Shown one piece after another: positions 50,101 to 59,100 of a stretch of DNA of 64,000 bases; position 1 is the stretch's first letter; the number at the start of each line of letters is the position of its first letter. The DNA comes from Atopsyche davidsoni (lineage: Eukaryota > Arthropoda > Insecta > Trichoptera > Hydrobiosidae): assembly GCA_022113835.1 (NCBI GenBank), contig JAILWY010000007.1, forward strand, positions 997,001 through 1,061,000, given 5' to 3'. Made by a program: the position numbers and the translations under genes. A model generated the notes under the pieces. It was not told the DNA's origin, ran no database searches, and saw only the letters and a list, made by a program, of their open reading frames with translations.

Positions 50101-53100
50101 TAACTCACAAGTATCCTAAAAATAATCCCAATGAATTTCAATCACAATAGACTTCACAGGCTCCACGAGTGTACAGTGTATAAGTACGGAGCTTTTTTTA
50201 ACAACGAAACGTTCAACAAAAGTTGAACAGACTACTTAGGCTATACAGGCTACTTAAGACGTTTGCCAATACAAATACACTTACGATTATCCTACGTATA
50301 TTCGCCATCATAAAGATCTGTTGGACGACAAAACGCAGAGTCCACTAACGACGTTTCTGAGCCTTTTCAAATCAATTGGAAACAGCTGCACCTACCTGCT
50401 CCATAAAACTACTTAATAATGCTTTTGGGCAGCAGCAATATAAAACTGCGGTGTAGAAGGACCTACTACACTATTTTCCCCTTAGAAAACCATGAACATG
50501 GTACAGAATGAGTATATGCTCAGTGAAATGGTCGCCAACCTCATCTGAGAAGAGACACTTGATTAAAAAGAATTCTACGTGGACAGAGTCTGAACTGCAG
50601 AACTGCAGAACTGCAAAGCCTATCCAAATTGCACAGACATGTCCAGTGAAGTCACGAATTGGTCGGTTGATTCTACGTGAACTCTTCATCATAACTCCAG
50701 GGTTAAAAAGATGAACTGCTCAGTCCAATCCAGTGTAGGCCAATCGAACCACCAGTTTACAGTTGCACCGACCTGTCCAGTTGAATCAGTCGTGGCCGCG
50801 GATCGTAGCTTTGATTGTTCGCATTGCCCACGGATCAATTAATTGATTTGATCTCGTGAGCTCTGGACAAATACCTCCATGCCAGAATGTGTACCCATTC
50901 GTATAAAAAAAAAACCTTATTAAAATGTACGTATCCGTGTCTAGTTCGCGGTCCTTGATGAATACAAATATGACAGGTGAGCTACCACGTTGTAAATCGA
51001 TTGAAATAAACAAATATATAAAAGTCTCCACTCATGCTTGCGGCCAAAAAAAACTTCTGAAATCGTGTGCAGATCTATCGAGTTGTATGTTTTTTTTTAA
51101 ATTATTATTTTTTAATAATTAGAGAGATATCTCCTACTGTATCTAGCAGAAGATATCATCAGTGCATGGCGTGTATAAAAAATAGCAATACGTAAAAAGA
51201 AAAAACGGAATTCATTGGATATGTGGGGTTAGTAAAATTGTAACATTCTGGCGCATTTAACTAGCAAATAGCGTAAATCAATGCCTAAGTCTTCCTGTAA
51301 TCGTCTGACGGGACTTTGAACAAGTTCTTAAGTACTTGGTGCAGTTAATGAGGAAACGTGAAATCAGGAAGAGATCTTCTAGACAGGCTGTGTTGACAGT
51401 GAAAAGGAAAATAACATAACTTCCAAGAAGTTCTTGGGTGTTACTCAACTTAAACAGTAATTAAAGATGCCCCGGTATAACAAAACATTTCTGGAGTTGA
51501 AGATATTAAGGACCATTCGAAAGCGACGAACTGATTCGTAAATACTGTTGGAGAAATCGAAAATGAAATTAATACATGTTTTGGTTGATTAACGTTGAAA
51601 GAGTAGGCAAGCCGATAGAAGCAAGAGATTCTGAGAAAATCGAAAGTTGATCAATTACCCCTCGCGAGGTCCATCACGTCTCCCAATCGATAATCAGATT
51701 GATTACCACCAGGCCCACGCTGATCCCGCGAAACCTAAATTAATAAATCTATGATTAAAAAGTCGCATGGGCTAGGAAAGCGTTTGAAATCGCCTGTATG
51801 GTTTATTTCAGATTTACCGGCGAGTCGATTGATCTTATTATAATCATTCAGATTTTTTTTTAAATTTTTTTACTCCGCCGTCATATACTAAGCATGTCGA
51901 ATGAGTTAAATAAATTAATGCGTTACTCAATATTTTTTAAACACGAAACAGAAATCGAATAAACACATATCAAATGTTTACTGTTTCATATTTAAAATTT
52001 TATATCTACCGTTTTTTCACGTACAACAATGGGAATGCCGGAGACGAATACGATAAAGAAAAAAATACAAATTTGATATTTTTTTTCAATTATCGACGGT
52101 AAACAGTATTAAGACCTGCCGGGAGATGTGAAAAGGACTATATTATCATAAGCTCGCGTATAATTTCACAGAAACGTCCGTCGTGCTTTATTTGATTATC
52201 ACGCCGCGGTCAATGCCAAAACTCAAATACCGATTCATTAAAATTAGCGGAGGCTTTGATTTGTACGAAACCAACCGCCATGAGTCACGCACCGCAAGGC
52301 CTGCCGCATTCTGGCCGGATGTGTATTTTAATTTAATAATCACCAACAAAGCGTGTTGATATTATTACTAGAAAAACATAATATTTATCCTGCTACATAT
52401 ATATTTATAAAAGCGCTTCACATGCGAGAGACTTCTTAGGTAAGTTGATATGAACGAAGAGTCCATTTTTACTAAGGGAAAGAGGCCGCAAGTTAAATGT
52501 AAAAAAAAAACCAAACTGATTTAATTACAGTGTCTAAAAAATTACTAAATAATCTCACGGGGGTATTTTTAAGCTTTTTTTTATCTTTGAACCTTGCGGC
52601 GATAATTCACTATATCTATATTTTAATAGTAGTTTAAATATTATATTCCCATAAAAATTCGATTTACCTCATACATTACACAACAACAAAAAAGCACTAA
52701 GATTGATAAAAAAGATAGTGTCAAAAATATTAAATAAATATGCTCGAAGCGCAGGTATTTTACGGTTTCGTCACATTCGGATCGTTGGAGGCTTTCCCAG
52801 CTTTATCAGCGCTCGCAAATCAATACATAAAGCTTGCGGCCCACGCAACTCGAGATCAGATACCGTAACAGCGCAATCTCACAAAACTACATGGAAATCG
52901 GGACCTTCGCCGGAATCGGTTTCACAACCGTCATGAATGGGAGTGCCTCCGAGTGTGCCATCACCAGGTGACTCAGCCTGATGATGGACAGAGAAGCTAT
53001 ACTCATATATCACATCCCTCCACAATCATTACAAGTCCACCACTCCATTACCGATCCTTCCAAAGTGGTCAATATCGACCCCCAGGGGTCGATTCCGTCC

Positions 53101-56100
53101 TGCAGAGGGTCGATGACAGCGAAAAATTAAACTGGGGGTCCATGAACTGTATGAGTGGATCCCATTTAAGCAGGTCATCACCAAAATACCACAGTGGATT
53201 ATCAATCCATACGGTGACATTGAAGAATCGGAAGTCATACTGCAAGAAGAACTGATCGAAATAAGCACTAATGAAGAACTGAAGGAGCAGTTTAGAAAGG
53301 GATATCACCAATTTTGGCTTCAGAAAGACATACCTGCTATTTATCCTGCATTATGGACTATCGCTAGAAGGTTTTTGATAGCTTTACCATCTTCATTCCT
53401 CGTGGAAAGGGGTTTCAGTGCAGTTGCCATTCTTCTTACAAAAAAAGAAATAGATTGGAAATCACAGGGCGAGGAGATTTAAAGTTAAATCTGACTTATT
53501 TGAAGCCAAATATTGAAAATTTCCTATCAATGCATCAGACCCATCCCTCCCATTAAAAGTGTTGATTTTTGAAGTGAATGTTACTATATTTGCATTTTGT
53601 GTGTTTTTATTTATAAAGGTATACAGTAAAACCTCGATATAACGGATCCCTGTTTAACGGATTTCGGATGTAACGGACAAAAAATCCAGTCAAATGTAAA
53701 AAAAACTTGACAAGGGGTCGACGGGACAAAAAGTTTGGGAACCTATACTCTAAACCATGCACAAGCAACAGAATGGGGAGAGCTGGGAGTACTGTTTACA
53801 TATATTTGGTTCGATCCCCATCCTGAGAAGAGAATCCCAAACTGATGTTGGTTTTTTTCTAATTTAAAATGCTCAATCAATATATTATTTTTTTAAAATA
53901 TAATAATAAAGCTCAAGGAGTGTAAATTATTATGTCTCTCCACATATTTGGTCTTTGTCACCCATAATATTATAGTCATCGTGACTTGTGTAGGATTTGA
54001 ACCTACATCTCCAAGCTTACATGGCCGGTGTACTGACCCTTGTACTAACGAGTCAAAGTTTTAACAATCATAATCAATATCAAGTCACGATGACACTTTT
54101 CTGAGAGTTTCTTTGAATCATTTTCAATGTGTGAAAAAATATGCCTAATCATATTAGTAAGTAATATAAGCCTGTAAAGGTAATTAAAACGCACTTGATT
54201 GACGTTCAATCCACAAAATAGACATATAATATTTTAACACTGCCTCATGTACATGATACGGACTACAAACTTGTAATCAACTGTAGTCTTGCTGAGATTG
54301 TATGGACACCCTATTCTAGCATTATCATAAAGAAGAATGGAATATCAAAATCTTTTACAAGATAACATCTTCAGCAACGCGTTTCAGCTTTAAATGAAGA
54401 CATTATAAAACCTTTAGCGACTATGTGACCTCGCCCGGAGCAGCACTGCCTTATTCTCAAAAGATAGTACCAATAAACCTCCAACAACTTAATAGCATTG
54501 TGTTTTTATTTCCTGTATAGATTCCAACTGAAGATAACTGAAAAAATCATTTTGAAAACGTGACGATGTTTGATGATTTCGACTGAGAAATACATTACGG
54601 AAATACTTAAATTAATTGCATCCCTTAGATACATTTTCATGAAAAACTTTTGAAATAGTCGAGATTGAACGACAAAGGTGTGCTCCGACATAATGAGGTA
54701 AAAATAATCATGTTCAATACAATTTCGCATTTTATTGAAATTCGGGTCTCTAGAGGATGATTAAAAAATATTTACTCTACTAATTTCGACATATAAACAA
54801 CAATCCGTGGAGAAAGTGGCTGGCGTCCTTCTGATGATGGAGGAGACGCATCATCAAAGTCAGCCAAGCGGTCTGAATCACTTCCACCCGGTTTACTGGG
54901 ATGGATCTAATATCGTTTGTAGTTATTTTTTAACCGAATTCAAGGCTTAGAACAGTGGAAAAATAATAATTAGCCTTGGCATAAAGAGTTTTTAAATTTT
55001 TATGGATTTAAATAAGAAAAAATATGTAGCATATGTAGAGTAAATAAAGCAGATAAAAAATAGTTGAAAAAAATATATACGATTCATTAAGAAAAAGTCG
55101 TTAATTTTGTAGAAAGTCAAAATATTGCTGAAAAAAATAACACTGCCTTATTTTCAGAATATTATGCCTCGACAGGAAGTATACGTAATAATGCAACATT
55201 TATAACATTTCTTTAACCATAACATTAAACAAGATGATTTTCTATAATGACATCCTGTCAACACAGCACAATAAAAGCCTCGGACGCGGCTGTCAATCAG
55301 CCAATAAAATTAAAAAAAAAAAAAAAAAAAACACTCACCGATGTGAAAGGACCGTACAGATGTAATATTTAAAAAAACCTAAAAGCTTTTCTTGCTCAAT
55401 GAAACTGGAATCAATTTATATTATTTACGTTAATAAATTATCTACTTTCAAGTTCATTTGCGATACACAAGTCATTAGCGTAAACCCGTTTAAATGTTTA
55501 CAAACTGACTTCGTGATGGACTTACATAACTGTCGGTGTCGGTATCCTCTAAACTTGATCCTGTCGTCCAGTAGAAAGTGGAAAGAGCGGTCAGGCCGAA
55601 GCAGAGACGATAGTCTCCGGTACGATCAGATCACCTTCTACCTATCGTCTACGTCCATCTACATGTTCTTAGAAATCAACACAATACGATATACCATTTA
55701 ATGGAGGCGCTCTTAACTCAGATTTACTTCTGCCAATGATAATTACTAAATATTTGATAAATCCGCATTTAAACATATGAAACTCATACTAGTTTTTGTG
55801 TACGCTAGTGCGATCAGAACAATCTCCACCTATCGTCTATGTCCATCTACCTGTTCCAAGAAATCAACATAATACGATATACCATTTCATGGAGGCGCTC
55901 TTAACTCAGATTTACTTCTGCCAATGATAATTACTAAATATTTGATAAATCCGCATTTAAACATATGAAACTCATACTAGTTTTTGTGTACGCTAGTGCG
56001 ATCAGAAAAATTTGCACCTAACATCTACTTCCATTCGTAGAAATCAACGCAATACGCCATAAGATGGAATGAAGGCAATCTAGGTTATTTTAAAATTTAA

Positions 56101-59100
56101 TATTAAATATTTAATAAAACCGCATTAACTAACTAACCTAACCCACACTAGTTTAGTTTCGAAACAACTTCCTAAGGTTTATCTACAATATAATACATAC
56201 AACAAGTAAAATTAGATAATTTCATATGTGAAGTTCACTTGTGCTTCGAGAACGTTTTACAAGGATTTTTTCGTCGTTTCATGTGTAAATCGATTGCCCG
56301 AGGACATAAAGCATGTCGTCAATGTATAAATGCAGATCTAGAAGAAAGGATTCATACTTAAACTGGTTTGATTGGTTTTGAAAAAGCGAGTGTACGTTAT
56401 GCTCGAGTGGCGTGGGTGTCTTATTATATGGCCATTAGTGACTCACCCGAGGAATTAAATAATAAAAGAAAGTTTGAGATATTTATATGTTTGGTTTTTT
56501 ATATTTATTTTTTGTATCAAACAGAAGCCAACGTTCAAACAAAAATTTAAATAATACTATGGGAGTATCGGCAAAAAAATATTAACACTCCTTCGATACA
56601 AAAGAGAGTTTGAATAAAAATATTTATTACTATAAGAAATCGCTTTTTTTCGTTTGCTATATTTTGTTTGTTTATCCAACACATATTTTAATATTTTTCA
56701 AACTTTCTTTGTTTAATTATCGACATTGCATTGAAATAACACAAAAATGAACTTAAAAAATCTTATAATAATTTTTAAAAAGCATTTTTAATATTTAATA
56801 AACATAATTGAAATACCATTATTTTTTTACATAAATGCATGTATTATATAAATGTAACTTAAGTAAAATATAGGGAATATTATTTTCAATACTACAAAAG
56901 GCTTTAAAATAAATAAATACAATCCACTATGCAAATATCCATTTATTTACAATCTGAATATAAAACATAAGAAATCGAAAGGAATTTCGCGGATTTTCAC
57001 TTTACTCTTAGCGGCTATTTATACATTCCTAGCAAAACATCCTCGAACAGACTCGAAACTACTAACCCACTTGGGATCTCGAAAGAGAGCCTTGTTTGTG
57101 CCAGAAGACGATCAAACACGACTGCGATCATACAACCACCATAGACGAGAGCCGGACTCCCCTTTCCCCATCAAATAACACATGAACATCAAAATTTACC
57201 TAAACCGTTTTTTGTTTGCAAGTCGTCATTTACCGAAACTTTCCTGAAATTATTAAACCGTTCGGATATTCAGATTTATCGAGAGAGGCTTCAGTAGGAG
57301 TTACCTTTCCTGAATCCGGTCCTAGATTCGCACCTGACTCTTGCCTCCGCACTGATGACAGGTGCTTTTTATTACCTGTTGATTATTTATACAAGCGGTG
57401 AGTCACCGATGGTTCCCGGGCAGGCTCGGGAGATTTGAAAGTGCATTTTAATGGTACATTATAAACAATCGTATTTGAATAAGTCTTTTCGTGAATTTCA
57501 ATGTCGCTTTTGGTTATATATGCATTATGTATGTGACCCGGGGAAAGAAACGAGTGATGTATAATTTATTACACATAGACAGAAGCAGGTAGCTAGATTC
57601 CTCCATATATGAATAAAAAATTACAATAAAATAAAAAGTCAAATCGATGAATATTTTTTGCATAGTGTAATGAAATATTAGAAAGTAGTATATATATATT
57701 TTTATAAGGGTTGTCGAAAATTTTAAATTAAGCGATAAGTATACGTGGAAACAAATCTAACTGGTCACGTAAATCATTTTTAAAAATGTCATTTATCAAG
57801 ATTAATCATCTTTATGAAATGTTTAATATATAAATAGATCCGCAATAAGCATGCGTATGGGTTTATTGAACTAACAACATACTCTTAAACAAAAATATTT
57901 ACTTGAACGAACGGTTTGTGTCCTGTTTATTCTAAAAAGACCTATAGCCTATTAATAAATAAAAATAGCATTAAATATGCGTAAAATCGTTAAATATATA
58001 AAAGGTTCAGTGCTGAATAGCTAAAAGACGGAAGCTGCATGCCATGGACTGCATGTCATTCATAAATATAGCTATCACAAAAAAGCATTTAAAAAAACCT
58101 TCACGCCACAACTAATTTATATAGCAATGCGAAAGCGATCGATGCTGATAATAAATTTTAAAATTGCAAATTTCTCTTTGTAATCACAGAGATTTACCTT
58201 CGGCCGAGGCTGCGGATACCATACAAGCAACAACGCCATAGAAACTCAATAAAAATATATATGTCCGTAGGTTTTTGCAGCCGTTGTTGCTAGATGATTT
58301 GGTACTACTAGTTATCAAATTATTACCATCATAAATACTATAAAATTTGAGAGGTCAAGTCATTCAAAGTTCAAAGTAATGGACAAAAACAAATTCACTA
58401 TGTCATGGTAAATAATTAAATATTGCCACCGTGAATTCAAAACAAAAAAAAAACCAATACTATGATTAAACTTTTAATTAAAACAACCTATATTTAAAGT
58501 CAAACTTTCTGCAGAACTGCATTAGATTGACCCCCCGAGGCAATAGAAATGATTGAACGTTCAAAATCGAAAAGCGCCCATTAAAAAAATGAGAGAAAGC
58601 TCTAAAAAATATTGCAAGCGTGCCGGGATGACGTCAGGCGCGCCTTGCACCGGAGCCCGCGGCCCCAGCGGATTAATGACGTCACGACCGCTGCCCCACA
58701 ATTGATATCCCTGCCCCACGCTCTCGCTTTCTGCCTATTCTCTCTCCTTTGCGTTTACACGATCTAGCCGGCCACTTGCACATACGAGTTTATGAACACA
58801 AACACAACATCTGATCAAAGAATATCCCAAGAATATATAATCGAACCTAGCGCACGCTGGCTACTCTGTGATAGCTACTCGATATACACTTCATAAAACA
58901 TCTGATCCGAAGGCGCTTCATATTATGTCTGTCTGTAGACTACAAGCCGTGCTTATAAGAGTGAACTAGCATGCTAGCTACTCGCATGAAAACAAACACA
59001 ACATCTGATCAAAGAATATCCCAAGAATATATAAACGAGCCAACTCGCACGCTGGCTACTCTGTGATAGCTATTTGGTGTACACTTCATAAAACATCTGA

